This document shows positions 9,977 to 19,668 of a DNA stretch of 64,000 bases, in pieces. Made by a program: the position numbers and the translations under genes. The notes beneath the pieces were generated by a model. It did not search any database and was not told where the DNA came from. It worked only from the letters and a program-made list of their open reading frames with translations. This DNA comes from an uncultured Rhizobiaceae group bacterium (GTDB lineage Bacteria; Pseudomonadota; Alphaproteobacteria; Rhizobiales; Rhizobiaceae): NCBI GenBank assembly GCA_938010435.1, contig CALLUS010000005.1:372001-436000 (forward strand), read 5' to 3'. Within the stretch, counting starts at the first letter, position 1. Every line of letters begins with the position of its first letter.

Positions 9977-10651
9977 ATGAGTACAGAACTCCCGCCTCGC
10001 CCTACGCTTCAAGTTGGTTTACGAGAACCAATGTCAAAAATTAAATCTCTCTTCGTCACCCGTCTTTACCATGCTGCCCTTTCTGAACTAGGTAAAGTGC
10101 CTGACGCTGCAGAACTGGAGGCCAATTGCCTATCGATTGCCGAAGATGATGAGGCCGGACAGAACTGGTGCGAAGAAAACGAGTTCCCTGGTTATACCAG
10201 CTATTCTTCTTTGAATGATCTAGAGTGGCGTTTTCCGACCTTCAAAGATTTGGTGAAATCTCTCGACAAACACGTTGCAGTATTTGCCAAAGATTTGGAA
10301 TTCAATCTCGATGGCAAGAAACTGAAGATGGATTCCATCTGGATCAACATCTTGCCGGAAGGCGGCATCCATACCTCTCATCTACACCCTCACAGCGTGA
10401 TCAGCGGAACAACGTATGTGGCGATGCCAACAGGCACGAGCGCTATAAAATTTGAAGATCCACGCTTACCCATGATGATGGCAGCGCCCGCACGCAACGC
10501 CGGTGCACGAGATGAATTGCGCAATTTCATCTACGTCGCCCCTGAAATCGGCGACGTCCTCCTATGGGAAAGTTGGCTGCGCCACGAAGTTCCCATGAAC
10601 ATGGCCGAAGAAGACCGTATCAGCGTGAGTTTCAATTATAGATGGGAATAG
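9977..10651 (+). CDS. Putative 2-oxoglutarate/Fe(II)-dependent dioxygenase (TIGR02466-like)
   Basis: 224-residue cytosolic protein with the double-stranded beta-helix pattern of 2OG-Fe(II) oxygenases. Candidate metal ligands are in SHLHPHSVISG and in the later LLWESWLRHEVPMN, with the Arg of RISVSFNYRW as the likely 2-oxoglutarate ligand. The motif series GDVLLWESWLRHEVPMN is typical of the TIGR02466 group, whose substrate is not known to me. The ATG at 9977 has no strong ribosome site; an ATG at 10031 (MSKIKSLF) is possible and fits the family start better. It stands alone ahead of the ugp operon. Confidence 0.75.
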   Translation: MSTELPPRPTLQVGLREPMSKIKSLFVTRLYHAALSELGKVPDAAELEANCLSIAEDDEAGQNWCEENEFPGYTSYSSLNDLEWRFPTFKDLVKSLDKHVAVFAKDLEFNLDGKKLKMDSIWINILPEGGIHTSHLHPHSVISGTTYVAMPTGTSAIKFEDPRLPMMMAAPARNAGARDELRNFIYVAPEIGDVLLWESWLRHEVPMNMAEEDRISVSFNYRWE

Positions 10652-10776
10652 CAAGAATAAGCTATTAATTGATATACCTGTTTCGCCCAATTAGATGCCG
10701 TCAAACTGGGCCTACAATGCGGTAGCTGGATAAAGCCAACATTCCTAAATCTTGAAAACGATTGTCCAAACTAAAT

Positions 10777-10794
10777 TTGACATAAATCTGTAAC
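10777..10794 (+). promoter_or_regulatory. Candidate Pho box upstream of ugpB
   Basis: Two direct 7-base half-sites with 11-base periodicity, TTGACAT then AAAT then CTGTAAC. The second is a perfect rhizobial PhoB half-site; the first matches CTGTCAT at five of seven positions. It lies 72 bases before the ugpB start. Regulation of ugp by PhoB under phosphate limitation is known in other bacteria; here it is inferred. Confidence 0.45.
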
Positions 10795-10865
10795 TCACTG
10801 ACACTATCTCTGTGAATGTTCATATAAACACGCTGCACAAATGCTGAATCTGGGAGGATTTCACT

Positions 10866-12179
10866 ATGAAACTCAAAAATCTATTTCTATCCGCTGCAAT
10901 AGCAACAACCTCAATTTGGAGCAGCGCGGCATCAGCTGCCGACATTCAGTTTTGGCATGCGTTCACGGGACGTTTGGGAGATCTTGTTGCTGAACAAGTT
11001 GAAACCTTCAACAAAAGCCAAGACAAACATAAAGTTGTTGCGTCACACAAAGGCAATTACTCTGAAACATTGAATGCAGGTATCGCTGCATTTCGCGCCA
11101 AAGAACAACCACATATTTTGATGGTATTTGAGGTTGGCACCGCAACCATGATGTCCGCTAAGGGCGCAACGAAACCGGTGTATGAAGTGATGGCTGATTC
11201 TGGCGCTACTTTTGATCCAAGCGCCTACATCGGTTCAGTCAAAGGGTATTACACATCTACAGATGGTAAGATGTTGTCTCTACCATTCAATTCATCCACA
11301 CCTGTATTGTGGGTCAACAAAGACAAGCTGAAAGAGGCTGGCATTGATCCAAATACGGATCTGTCCACATGGCAAAAGGTCGATGGAGTTCTCGGCAAGC
11401 TAAAAGAAGCTGGTGTTGGCTGCCCACTGACGACGGCATGGCAGAGCTGGATTCACCTCGAAAACTTATCCGCTTATCACAACACCCCGTTTGCAACGAA
11501 AGACAATGGTTTTGCTGGTACTGACACTGAACTCGCTTTGAATGGCCCTGTTCAGGTGAAACACATTCAAACCATGGGTGATTGGGCCAAAGACGGTAAA
11601 TTCATCTATGCAGGTCGTCGCAATGAAGGTGGTGCAAATTTCCGTGCCGGTGAATGCGCTTTGTTTACGGAAAGTTCCGCCGGGTATGCAGGCATAAAAG
11701 CTGAAGCCAAATTTGATTTTAGTGTTCAACCGCTGCCTTATTGGGAAGGTGTAGAAGGCGCTCCACAAAACACAATTATCGGTGGCGCATCTCTTTGGGT
11801 CATGGAAGGTCATGAAGCTGAAGAATACAAAGCCGCAGCAGATTTCTTGAACTTCCTGTCCTCAATAGACATTCAAGCGAAGTGGCACCAAAACACTGGA
11901 TATTTGCCAATTACAGCAGCAGCTGGCGATAAAACAAAAGCTGATGGCTTTTACGGCAAGAACCCTGGTACTGACATCGCTGTTATCCAAATGACTGCGA
12001 AAGAACCAACAGCCAATTCTAAAGGATTGCGCCTCGGTTCATTTGACCAAATTCGTGGCATTATCGACGAAGAGTTGGAAGCTGTATGGTCTGGCGACAA
12101 AACGGCTCAGGCAGCATTGGACAGTGCTAAAGAGCGTGGCGACAGACTTCTACGTCGCTTCGAACAAGCAAACAAGTAG
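10866..12179 (+). CDS. ugpB: sn-Glycerol-3-phosphate ABC transporter, substrate-binding protein
   Basis: Periplasmic receptor for glycerol-3-phosphate and glycerophosphodiesters. The signal peptide ends at SAASA/AD, and the mature protein starts ADIQFWHAFTGRLGDLV, the usual UgpB opening. GGASLWVMEGH and the C-terminal ERGDRLLRRFEQANK are also characteristic. 437 residues match the family. GGGAGG lies upstream of the ATG. First gene of ugpBAEC; a hairpin after it probably sets the excess of receptor over membrane subunits. A general family 1 sugar-binding protein is the alternative, but the whole-length resemblance favours UgpB. Confidence 0.92.
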   Translation: MKLKNLFLSAAIATTSIWSSAASAADIQFWHAFTGRLGDLVAEQVETFNKSQDKHKVVASHKGNYSETLNAGIAAFRAKEQPHILMVFEVGTATMMSAKGATKPVYEVMADSGATFDPSAYIGSVKGYYTSTDGKMLSLPFNSSTPVLWVNKDKLKEAGIDPNTDLSTWQKVDGVLGKLKEAGVGCPLTTAWQSWIHLENLSAYHNTPFATKDNGFAGTDTELALNGPVQVKHIQTMGDWAKDGKFIYAGRRNEGGANFRAGECALFTESSAGYAGIKAEAKFDFSVQPLPYWEGVEGAPQNTIIGGASLWVMEGHEAEEYKAAADFLNFLSSIDIQAKWHQNTGYLPITAAAGDKTKADGFYGKNPGTDIAVIQMTAKEPTANSKGLRLGSFDQIRGIIDEELEAVWSGDKTAQAALDSAKERGDRLLRRFEQANK

Positions 12180-12199
12180 CAGTTTCTCTGCTGAATCAT

Positions 12200-12228
12200 C
12201 CGGGGACGATATGTCGTCTCCGGGTTTT
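12200..12228 (+). terminator. Intra-operon attenuator between ugpB and ugpA
   Basis: A 10-bp stem with one G-T pair (12200-12209 with 12214-12223), loop TATG, then GTTTTT. It lies in the 77-base gap between the receptor and the first permease gene and should let only part of the transcripts through. Confidence 0.75.
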
Positions 12229-12256
12229 TGCATTGTGAGATTGCGAAAGTTGTAAG

Positions 12257-13138
12257 ATGGTAAAACGCGTTACATTCAATGGCTGGTTGTTACCCCTTGC
12301 GCTTGTCTTTCCACAAATTTTGATCTCGGCCGTATTCTTTTTTTATCCAGCCGGACAGGCCATCTGGCAGTCTCTTTTCATTCCCGACCCGTTCGGCTTG
12401 TCGACCCAGTTTGTTGGTTTAGGGAATTTTGAATTTCTCCTCACCGATAAATATTATCGCACATCATTCCTCACAACTGCAATTTTCTCAGGGTTGGTCA
12501 CTGTCGTTTCCATGGTCCCTGCTCTTTTTTTGGCAGTGCTTGCCGACCGTTTAATAAAGGGCGCAGGAACCTACCGGACACTCTTAATCTGGCCTTACGC
12601 TGTCGCACCGGCAATTGCGGGTGTGTTGTGGTTGTTTATGTTCAACACACGGGTTGGTGTTGTTTCATGGTATCTTGGCCAGCTCGGCTACGACTGGAAT
12701 CATGTGCTCAATGAAACAGAAGCGATGGGGCTTGTTGTGGTTGCATCATCCTGGGGCCGCATCAGCTACAATTTTCTATTTTTCTTCGCAGCACTGCAAG
12801 CCGTTCCTCGCTCTGTTATTGAAGCAGCCGCAATTGATGGTGCCCATTTTTGGAAACGGTTTTTCACAATCGTATTACCATTGCTTTCACCAACGACTTT
12901 TTTCCTTTTGGTCGTCAATATTGTCTATGCTTTCTTTGAAACATTTGGCGTCATCCACACGATCACATCCGGCGGCCCGCAACAGGCGACAACAATTCTG
13001 GTTTATAAGGTCTTCTCCGACGGTTTCGTTGGACAAGACCTTGGGTCCTCCGCTGCACAATCGGTCATATTACTCATAGTGGTTGGTACATTGACTGTGC
13101 TTCAGTTCAAATTTGTTGAAAAGCGGGTGCATTACTGA
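12257..13138 (+). CDS. ugpA: sn-Glycerol-3-phosphate ABC transporter, permease UgpA
   Basis: Inner membrane subunit, 293 residues with six predicted membrane helices (first at [19 protein letters not shown]). The EAA loop that docks the ATPase is visible as [22 protein letters not shown]. Neighbours UgpB, UgpE and UgpC identify it. Its TGA overlaps the ATG of ugpE by one base, so the two permeases are translationally coupled. Confidence 0.94.
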   Translation: MVKRVTFNGWLLPLALVFPQILISAVFFFYPAGQAIWQSLFIPDPFGLSTQFVGLGNFEFLLTDKYYRTSFLTTAIFSGLVTVVSMVPALFLAVLADRLIKGAGTYRTLLIWPYAVAPAIAGVLWLFMFNTRVGVVSWYLGQLGYDWNHVLNETEAMGLVVVASSWGRISYNFLFFFAALQAVPRSVIEAAAIDGAHFWKRFFTIVLPLLSPTTFFLLVVNIVYAFFETFGVIHTITSGGPQQATTILVYKVFSDGFVGQDLGSSAAQSVILLIVVGTLTVLQFKFVEKRVHY

Positions 13139-14022
13139 TGGCCACATCTGCAAACATCACGAACAATACAGTTCCGCCGTCAGGAATGGTCGAAAAGCGG
13201 GGTGGTGCAATATGGGTCACCCATGCACTCATGATTTTCGGCATATTGGTGGTGTTCTTTCCAATCTGGTTAGCGTTCGTGGCTTCGACAGTCACACAAT
13301 CAGAAATTGTCAGCCCGCCAATGCCCCTATGGCCGGGTGGGCACTTCTTTGAAAACTATAGTCGAGCGCTGTTCAATGGCGTGAACATCCCCGTTTCAAC
13401 AATGCTGTTCAACTCTCTTGTAATGGCTCTTGGAATTGCGATTGGTAAAATAGTGATCTCACTGTTGTCTGCATTTGCGATCGTTTACTTCCGCTTTCCG
13501 GGCAGAACCGTATTTTTTTGGATGATCTTCATCACCCTCATGCTGCCGGTCGAAGTGCGCATTGTGCCCACTTACGAAGTGGTGGCTGGATTTGGAATGT
13601 TGAACTCCTATTCTGGATTGATCTTTCCATTGATAGCATCCGCCACCGCAACGTTTCTATTTCGCCAATTTTTTATGACGATTCCAGACGAACTCGCCGA
13701 AGCCGCCCGCGTTGATGGGGCCAGTCCAATGCGCTTCTTCATCGATATCGTAATCCCCATGAGCCGAACAAATATCGCTGCACTGTTTGTCATCCTGTTC
13801 ATTTATGGATGGAACCAATATTTGTGGCCATTGCTTATCACCACCGAGCCGGAAATGAACACCGTTGTTATGGGTATCAAGCAGATGTTCCCGAGTGGTG
13901 ATGATACAGCCGATTGGCCTGTCATTATGGCCACTTCAATTCTCGCGATGATCCCACCAATACTTGTGGTGGTGTCGATGCAAAAACTCTTCGTTCGCGG
14001 CCTTGTGGACAGTGAAAAATAG
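13138..14022 (+). CDS. ugpE: sn-Glycerol-3-phosphate ABC transporter, permease UgpE
   Basis: Second inner membrane subunit, 294 residues. The EAA motif is [23 protein letters not shown], and the [11 protein letters not shown] segment is typical of UgpE/MalG-type permeases. It has a slightly long hydrophilic N-terminus (about 25 residues) before the first helix. Starts in the TGATG overlap with ugpA and is followed 11 bases later by ugpC. Confidence 0.94.
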   Translation: MATSANITNNTVPPSGMVEKRGGAIWVTHALMIFGILVVFFPIWLAFVASTVTQSEIVSPPMPLWPGGHFFENYSRALFNGVNIPVSTMLFNSLVMALGIAIGKIVISLLSAFAIVYFRFPGRTVFFWMIFITLMLPVEVRIVPTYEVVAGFGMLNSYSGLIFPLIASATATFLFRQFFMTIPDELAEAARVDGASPMRFFIDIVIPMSRTNIAALFVILFIYGWNQYLWPLLITTEPEMNTVVMGIKQMFPSGDDTADWPVIMATSILAMIPPILVVVSMQKLFVRGLVDSEK

Positions 14023-14033
14023 GCGATAAATTC

Positions 14034-15089
14034 ATGGCAACCGTTGAACTCAAAGACGTCAAAAAGAGCTTCGGCAAAACCGAAGTCATTCATGGTGTTA
14101 ATGTGGAAATCCAAGATGGTGAGTTCATTGTCATTGTTGGCCCATCCGGCTGTGGAAAGTCCACGCTTCTAAGAATGGTGGCTGGCTTGGAAAGTGTGAC
14201 CAATGGCGAAGTGCAAATCGGCGGCAAACGCGTCAATGAAATGGAACCGATGGAACGAGACATCGCAATGGTGTTTCAAAATTACGCGCTCTATCCCCAC
14301 ATGTCTGTGCGTCAGAACATGGCCTACGGCCTCAAAATTGCAAAACTGCCGAAGGCGGAAATTGAAACCAAAGTTGCTGAAGCAGCCCGACTTTTACAAT
14401 TAGAACCCTACCTTGATCGCAAGCCTAAAGAACTTTCAGGAGGTCAACGTCAGCGGGTGGCAATGGGGCGCGCGATCGTCCGAGAACCAGCTGTGTTTTT
14501 GTTTGATGAGCCTCTATCAAACCTTGACGCAAAACTTCGTGTTCAGATGCGGATGGAAATCAAAGAACTACAAGCCAAATTGGACGTCACGGCCCTATAC
14601 GTGACCCATGATCAGGTGGAAGCGATGACAATGGCTGATCGGATGATCGTCATGAATGATGGGATCGCCGAACAAATCGGGACGCCACTTGATGTTTATG
14701 AACGTCCTCAAACTTTGTTTGCTGCACAGTTCATTGGCAGTCCAGCCATGAATATCATTGAGGGTGAAGTTTCTGGCAAAAAGCTCACACTGGCCAATGG
14801 TGCGATTATCCCATGTAAAACCACTCAGCAAGGAATAGTGCTTGTTGGAATGAGACCAGAACATATTGTGTCAGATGCTAAGGGGTCTATTGAACTCGAA
14901 GTCAGCTTCAGCGAACCGTTGGGGGCGAACACATTGTTGCATGGGCGATTGAAAGATGATGCGGGTGTATTTACCGCAAGCTTGCCGGGAGTTCACCTGG
15001 AATATTCAGACAAGAAGTCAATCCGGCTATCGGTGCTGCCTGAGAATCTACATTTTTTCGATAAGAACACAGGCCAGCGAGTGGAATAA
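14034..15089 (+). CDS. ugpC: sn-Glycerol-3-phosphate ABC transporter, ATP-binding protein UgpC
   Basis: Cytoplasmic ATPase of the Ugp system, 351 residues. Walker [11 protein letters not shown]-loop [11 protein letters not shown], signature [10 protein letters not shown], Walker [17 protein letters not shown] and the H-loop [10 protein letters not shown] are intact. The C-terminal ~120 residues form the MalK-like regulatory (TOBE/OB) domain ([10 protein letters not shown]). UgpC and MalK are close relatives; operon context decides. Last gene of the operon; no clear hairpin follows it. Confidence 0.94.
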   Translation: MATVELKDVKKSFGKTEVIHGVNVEIQDGEFIVIVGPSGCGKSTLLRMVAGLESVTNGEVQIGGKRVNEMEPMERDIAMVFQNYALYPHMSVRQNMAYGLKIAKLPKAEIETKVAEAARLLQLEPYLDRKPKELSGGQRQRVAMGRAIVREPAVFLFDEPLSNLDAKLRVQMRMEIKELQAKLDVTALYVTHDQVEAMTMADRMIVMNDGIAEQIGTPLDVYERPQTLFAAQFIGSPAMNIIEGEVSGKKLTLANGAIIPCKTTQQGIVLVGMRPEHIVSDAKGSIELEVSFSEPLGANTLLHGRLKDDAGVFTASLPGVHLEYSDKKSIRLSVLPENLHFFDKNTGQRVE

Positions 15090-15196
15090 TATAGAGTAAA
15101 CACTCTCATCGTTTTGCTTGTAAACGGCTACCGTTGTCTAACATTTGGAGGTAGAACACGTCATTTGCACCGCAATTGACGGGTACGATTTTACGT

Positions 15197-15281
15197 TGGT
15201 GCGGCTGAAGGGACTCGAACCCCCACATCTCTCGATACCAGAACCTAAATCTGGCGCGTCTACCAGTTCCGCCACAGCCGC
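15197..15281 (-). tRNA. tRNA-Leu (anticodon UAG)
   Basis: Complete cloverleaf on the minus strand: acceptor GCGGCTG / CAGCCGC, anticodon stem CCAGA / TCTGG with loop TTTAGGT (anticodon TAG at 15247-15245), a long variable arm typical of class II tRNAs, T-arm GGGGGTTCGAGTCCC, and CCA encoded. Lies in the gap after ugpC. Confidence 0.96.
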
Positions 15282-15381
15282 TAACCTGTAAGCTGCGCGC
15301 TCATAACAACTCGCCCTGCCCTGCGCAACACCTATAAAGCTGTGATACGATAAAAATTCTGATCAATAGGGAAATCTGTCC

Positions 15382-15810
15382 ATGTTTCGAATTTTCTTGT
15401 CGCTTTTCATTGTTGCTGCATCACACATCGTCAACGTTGAATCGGTTCAAGCCCAAACGTCAAAGGGCATCGCGATTGTTCAAGCGCCAGAACAAGGCGG
15501 CGGGGTCTGTTTGGCGGAAACACCAGAAAACGGGTTTGCCTGCGCCATGAAAAAATGTGCCGTGAATGGTGTACGAGCCGAAGATTGCATCAAAACTCAG
15601 TGGTGCCACAATGCGGGTTGGACTGTAGATGTGTTTCTACAGCACAATGAAGGTGTCCACTGGCATGAAGCCAGTTGCGGTTGGGCATCAAAAACGGCCG
15701 CCGAAAAGGCAACCGCTGTGATATGCGATCAAAAAGAACGCCAATATGTGGTAGGTTGCATTCTTATTCAGATTTACGATCCAAACGGACAACCGCAGAT
15801 TAAAAACTGA
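15382..15810 (+). CDS. Secreted cysteine-rich protein of unknown function
   Basis: 142-residue exported protein; signal peptide 1-24 ending VQAQ. The mature part holds eight cysteines (for example GGVCLAETPENGFACAMKKC, KTQWCHNAGW, SCGWASKTAAEKATAVICDQ and VVGCIL), suggesting disulfides in the periplasm. The block ASKTAAEKATAVIC followed by a Cys resembles the alternating Ala/Cys pattern of DUF4189-like secreted proteins, but that link is weak. No obvious operon; convergent with the DUF2336 gene, 13 bases apart. Confidence 0.7.
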   Translation: MFRIFLSLFIVAASHIVNVESVQAQTSKGIAIVQAPEQGGGVCLAETPENGFACAMKKCAVNGVRAEDCIKTQWCHNAGWTVDVFLQHNEGVHWHEASCGWASKTAAEKATAVICDQKERQYVVGCILIQIYDPNGQPQIKN

Positions 15811-15823
15811 AAAGACTATTGCT

Positions 15824-16936
15824 TTACGCAGCTTCCAGCAGCAATTGACGTTCATATCCAACAGCCTCTTTGCGGCTCATCTCTGCAGACATACGTCCAA
15901 GAAGAGCAAGCAAAGCACCATCAATTTCAGGGTGTTGCTCTGCGCGTTCGATAATCTCTGCTAGAACATTATCGCCTTCTTGAGCACTGTGCCAAACGGA
16001 GATTGCAGACACAAAAGCCCCGTAAGCCGTATTCGGCAAGCCAGTGCGCTTGTACAGCGAACGGAATGCTGAAATCCGGCCATAAGCCACGATTGCTCGA
16101 ACACGTTTGACAGATGCACCCGAAAGTTCAGAAATAGCGGCTTCAAACAATGGAATATTGCCGGAGCAAATAGCCCGGACCAACAGGGCTGGTGTCAATT
16201 GATGAGTATCACGCAAGTGCAACACATATTCCGCCATAGAATCATCAGCCGCTTCAGCAGCGATATCCAACGTCACACGATTGCAGGCATCGTTAGCCGC
16301 ATGTGCCATTTGAGCGCTTTCTCCCCATTCGCGGTCGTCAGACAAGCTGAGCAAAGCACCGGTCAAGCGACGCAACAACATTTGGCGTGTGGCTGGTTTC
16401 AAATCATCATGATCAAGCAACAGTGCACGCACGTCCGGGTCATCGCCCAATCGGCTTGCAATATCGTGTTTTAAGCCAGGGCCAAGCACAACAGTTGTAT
16501 TTTCAAGTAACGTACAAACAGCGGCCGCATCAGCCCCCATCGCGATAGCACGTACAGTTGCAGCATCAATATCATCACGATTTGCAACGGCACACTGCAC
16601 AGGAACGGCCCCTGCTTCCACGGCGTGCAACAAATCCAACCCACGAAAATGTGGAGAATGTTCATAAACTTCAGCAGCAATATCAGGAAGGTCTTGAGTC
16701 AGTCCCCAAACAAGGGTTTTGGGTGTCATCACCGATGGAGCAAGGAGCGCGGCCATTGCATGACGCACCATTGGGCTCGGATCATCGAGGTAAAGAGTAA
16801 AAACCAATTCTGTGGAAGAAATTTCATCGGGATCAATCTGATCATCGATGTAATGACGAGCCAGCTCTACAATCGCTTCTGCCCGTTCTTGTGCGCTGGC
16901 CCCGACGGACCACGCCATATAACGCTCTACAAACAT
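15824..16936 (-). CDS. DUF2336 family protein (HEAT-like repeats)
   Basis: Alphaproteobacterial DUF2336 protein of about 370 residues, almost wholly alpha-helical, with paired repeats such as SPMVRHAMAALLAPS, DPDVRALLLDHDDLKPATRQMLLRRL and LTPALLVRAICSGN. Function of the family is not established; the HEAT-like repeats suggest protein binding. The ATG at 16936 is preferred over a GTG at 16948 because GGAG sits 6 bases before it. Single gene. Confidence 0.8.
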   Translation of the reverse strand: MFVERYMAWSVGASAQERAEAIVELARHYIDDQIDPDEISSTELVFTLYLDDPSPMVRHAMAALLAPSVMTPKTLVWGLTQDLPDIAAEVYEHSPHFRGLDLLHAVEAGAVPVQCAVANRDDIDAATVRAIAMGADAAAVCTLLENTTVVLGPGLKHDIASRLGDDPDVRALLLDHDDLKPATRQMLLRRLTGALLSLSDDREWGESAQMAHAANDACNRVTLDIAAEAADDSMAEYVLHLRDTHQLTPALLVRAICSGNIPLFEAAISELSGASVKRVRAIVAYGRISAFRSLYKRTGLPNTAYGAFVSAISVWHSAQEGDNVLAEIIERAEQHPEIDGALLALLGRMSAEMSRKEAVGYERQLLLEAA

Positions 16937-17132
16937 ACCCAACTCCACTCAACTCACGCAACTAATACACACCCGGAACACTTCGGGTTGTTGTCAACGT
17001 AACTCACAATCCTTAATCCTTCGTTCACTATGAAATTTATGTCTTCGCTAACCATAAAACCCATGTGGTTTGCCTTGTACCAAAACTCCACTCGCCCTAG
17101 CCTAAGGCTGTGAGTTGTAAGGAGATTATGCT

Positions 17133-17585
17133 TTGGCTGGATTGTATCTGGATGAGTTTGTCGTGGGACAAGTTTTTGAACATGAACTAACAAAAACCAT
17201 CACCGAGAGCGAAAATATGGCGTTTTCAACCATGACGATGAACCCACAACCGCTGCATATTGACCGGCATTTTTCTGCAAAAACAGAATGGGGCCAACCT
17301 TTGGTAAATTCATTGCTGACCCTCGGCACTGTGATTGGTATTTCCGTGGGCGATACAACGCTAGGCACCACAATTGGCAATCTCGGCATGAGTGAAACCA
17401 ACTTCCCTCACCCCATGTTTCATGGCGATAGTTTGCGCGTGACTACAGAAGTGGCCGCAGTCCGCGCCTCAAAATCAAAGCCCGACCGTGGCATCGTTGA
17501 TTTTATTCACCGTGGCTACAATCAAGACGATGCTTTGGTGTGCTTTTGCCGCCGCCAAGCCATGATGCACAGGAAACCAGCCTAA
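17133..17585 (+). CDS. MaoC-like (R)-specific enoyl-CoA hydratase
   Basis: 150-residue single hotdog-fold protein. The hydratase motif is seen as NPQPLHIDRHFSAKTEWGQPLVNSLLTLG. There is no in-frame ATG; a TTG at 17133 has AAGGAG 8 bases upstream and is taken as start. The stop overlaps the ATG of the CitE-like lyase by one base (TAATG), so the two enzymes are coupled. The pairing suggests hydration of a mesaconyl-CoA-like or similar branched enoyl-CoA followed by aldol cleavage, as in citramalyl-CoA or methylmalyl-CoA metabolism; the true substrate is inferred only. Confidence 0.82.
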   Translation: MAGLYLDEFVVGQVFEHELTKTITESENMAFSTMTMNPQPLHIDRHFSAKTEWGQPLVNSLLTLGTVIGISVGDTTLGTTIGNLGMSETNFPHPMFHGDSLRVTTEVAAVRASKSKPDRGIVDFIHRGYNQDDALVCFCRRQAMMHRKPA

Positions 17586-18457
17586 TGCGCTCCGCTCTTT
17601 TTGTTCCAGGGGACAGCGAAAAAAAACTCGCCAAAGGGCTGGAATCTGGTGCTGATGCCCTTTTTATTGATTTGGAAGATTCCGTCGCACTGGACAATAA
17701 AGAAGCAGCGAGAACGATCACCGCCCAATTTCTAAAAGACACTGAACCTCTCAAAGGTCGCCCAGAGCTGTTTGTGCGTATCAACGCATTCGATACAGGA
17801 TTTGTTGAGAAAGACCTCGCGGCAGTGATTCCGTTTGCTCCAGAAGGCATCGTTTTACCAAAATCTGAACACGGCAAAGATGTGACCCGATTGGACGCAC
17901 TATTACGCGTTGACGAAGTGCGGGCAGACATTGAGGACAGCTCGATAAAAATCATCGCAATAATCACCGAAACGGCAATTGGAACGCTCAATGCAGGAAC
18001 CTACAATCGCTCGAGCAAACGGTTGAATGCGGTCTCATGGGGGGCAGAAGATTTATCGGCAGATATTGGCGCCATACGCAGACGAAACGACGATGGCAGC
18101 TACCGCGATATTTTCCGCTTCGCACGCGTTCAAACCCTTTTGGGTGCTATCGCCGCTGGCGTTGAACCACTCGACACGGTTTATCCCGATTTCAAAGACG
18201 AGAGCGGCTTTCAACATGAATGTATGGAAGCCATGTATGATGGCTTTACAGGAAAAATGGCTATTCACCCGGCGCAGGTGCCCATCATCAACGAGATATT
18301 CACTCCCTCAGATGAAGAAATTGAACGCGCCCAATCCATTGTTGATACGTTTGAAGCAGCTGGTAATCCCGGCGTGTTGGCCGTCAATGGCGAAATGCTG
18401 GACCGCCCTCATCTGCGCAAGGCCGAAAAACTTCTTGCAAGGGCGTTTCGCGTTTAA
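17585..18457 (+). CDS. HpcH/HpaI aldolase, CitE-like CoA-ester lyase
   Basis: 290-residue TIM-barrel lyase of the CitE/malyl-CoA family. Family motifs: LFVPGDSEKKLAKGLESGAD, IDLEDSVA with the metal-binding acidic residues, LFVRINAFDT with the catalytic Arg, ITETAIGTLN, and WGAEDLSADIG with the Mg-binding Asp. The C-terminal KMAIHPAQVPIINEIFTPS is also typical. Likely cleaves a 3-hydroxy-3-methyl- or 2-hydroxyacyl-CoA to acetyl- or propionyl-CoA plus a keto acid. Coupled with the MaoC-like gene upstream. Confidence 0.88.
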   Translation: MRSALFVPGDSEKKLAKGLESGADALFIDLEDSVALDNKEAARTITAQFLKDTEPLKGRPELFVRINAFDTGFVEKDLAAVIPFAPEGIVLPKSEHGKDVTRLDALLRVDEVRADIEDSSIKIIAIITETAIGTLNAGTYNRSSKRLNAVSWGAEDLSADIGAIRRRNDDGSYRDIFRFARVQTLLGAIAAGVEPLDTVYPDFKDESGFQHECMEAMYDGFTGKMAIHPAQVPIINEIFTPSDEEIERAQSIVDTFEAAGNPGVLAVNGEMLDRPHLRKAEKLLARAFRV

Positions 18458-18549
18458 TGCGATTCAACAAACGCCACAAAATGTACGACCTTGGCGCAAT
18501 TCATAACTCCAGTTAGATGCAAAAAGCTGTAAGTCAGAAGACATAAAAA

Positions 18550-18577
18550 AACCGCCGCTCCAAAGGGAACGACGGTT
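18550..18577 (-). terminator. Intrinsic terminator of the cold shock gene
   Basis: 12-bp imperfect stem (18550-18561 with 18566-18577) with an AAAG loop on plus; on the minus strand it is followed by seven T (A-run at 18544-18550). It lies 23 bases beyond the cold shock gene stop. Confidence 0.85.
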
Positions 18578-18600
18578 CTTAAAAGCTAAAGCAGTGCGAA

Positions 18601-18810
18601 TTAAGCAGCTGCGATGTTGCTTACAGCAGGCTTGCCGCTGCGTGCATCAACGTCTGTTTCGAAAGTCACTTTTTGACCTTCTGAAAGAGTTGAAAGGCCA
18701 CAACGCTCAAGAGCTGTAGCGTGTACAAATACATCTGCACCACCAGTTTCAGGCTCAATGAAGCCGAAGCCTTTGGTTTCGTTGTAGAATTTAACTGTTC
18801 CTGGAGTCAT
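18601..18810 (-). CDS. Cold shock domain protein (CspA family)
   Basis: 69-residue single cold shock domain binding single-stranded RNA/DNA. RNP1 is KGFGFIEPE and RNP2 is [15 protein letters not shown] precedes the ATG. About 250 bases lie between this gene and the next upstream gene, enough for the long 5' leader many csp mRNAs have, but no cold box could be identified by eye. Has its own terminator. Confidence 0.95.
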   Translation of the reverse strand: MTPGTVKFYNETKGFGFIEPETGGADVFVHATALERCGLSTLSEGQKVTFETDVDARSGKPAVSNIAAA

Positions 18811-19063
18811 ATTGGCGTTCCTTCAATAGTCTACGCGTGGACAATGGCCGACATTGGCACTCTGTCCGGTTATTCGATCTTTGAGTAAGATTTGGTGCGA
18901 GACCATCAAAAGATGGGAGGCAATCAATTCATTCGTCTAATATCGAATTCCCCGTATGGGCTTATATTGTGACAAGAACAAGACAAAAAATGAGACTATG
19001 TCATTTTGCTGCGGTTAAGTTTGTTGGGATTAAGTCGTAGGAAGACACATTTTTAAAGTTATG

Positions 19064-19660
19064 TCACCCGGGACGAACGAGTTCGAACACGTCGTCTAAC
19101 GTTACATAGTCATGATAGCCCGACCGTAAAATCGGTTGAGATTTCTTCAGATCAAAACGACCATCGGTGATCATCTCATCATTGATATAGATACCTGTCA
19201 CCTGCCCCAGCACCATAATATAAGGCGATTTAGCACCATCCAGCACAGTGGGTTGTACCAAGTCGATGACTTTGCATTCCATGGCTGCAGGAACACCTTT
19301 CACGCGAGGGCATGCCACAGTTTCACCTGCCACCATCTCAAGGCCCGCTTGATCGAATTCATTTTCGCCCCGTGCAAAACTGCCAGATGACACATTCATC
19401 TCGTTTTGCATGGTTTTGCTTACATAGTTAAATGTAAATTCTCCCGTATCAGCAGCATGTTGGGCGCTGTCTTTCATACCTCCTGACGAGAACATTAAAA
19501 TCATCGGTGCATCGCAAATTCCATTGAAAAAAGAATATGGCGCAAGATTCGCAACACCATTTTTATCCAAAGTGGAAATCCATCCGATCGGGCGCGGTGC
19601 TACTATCGCTTTATATGGGTTATGGGCCAAACCGTGTGGTTCGTCAGCTTTATAAAACAT
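19064..19660 (-). CDS. Flavin reductase-like FMN-binding protein
   Basis: 198-residue split-barrel flavoprotein of the DIM6/NTAB type. The FMN-site signature IVAPRPIGWISTLDKNGVANLAPYSFF (start of the protein) is clear, as is FNYVSKTMQNEMNVSS. Probably reduces or binds FMN for a partner oxygenase. It follows the nitroreductase gene by 8 bases on the same strand, so the two flavoproteins form an operon. Substrate unknown. Confidence 0.88.
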   Translation of the reverse strand: MFYKADEPHGLAHNPYKAIVAPRPIGWISTLDKNGVANLAPYSFFNGICDAPMILMFSSGGMKDSAQHAADTGEFTFNYVSKTMQNEMNVSSGSFARGENEFDQAGLEMVAGETVACPRVKGVPAAMECKVIDLVQPTVLDGAKSPYIMVLGQVTGIYINDEMITDGRFDLKKSQPILRSGYHDYVTLDDVFELVRPG

Positions 19661-19668
19661 ACGATTTC

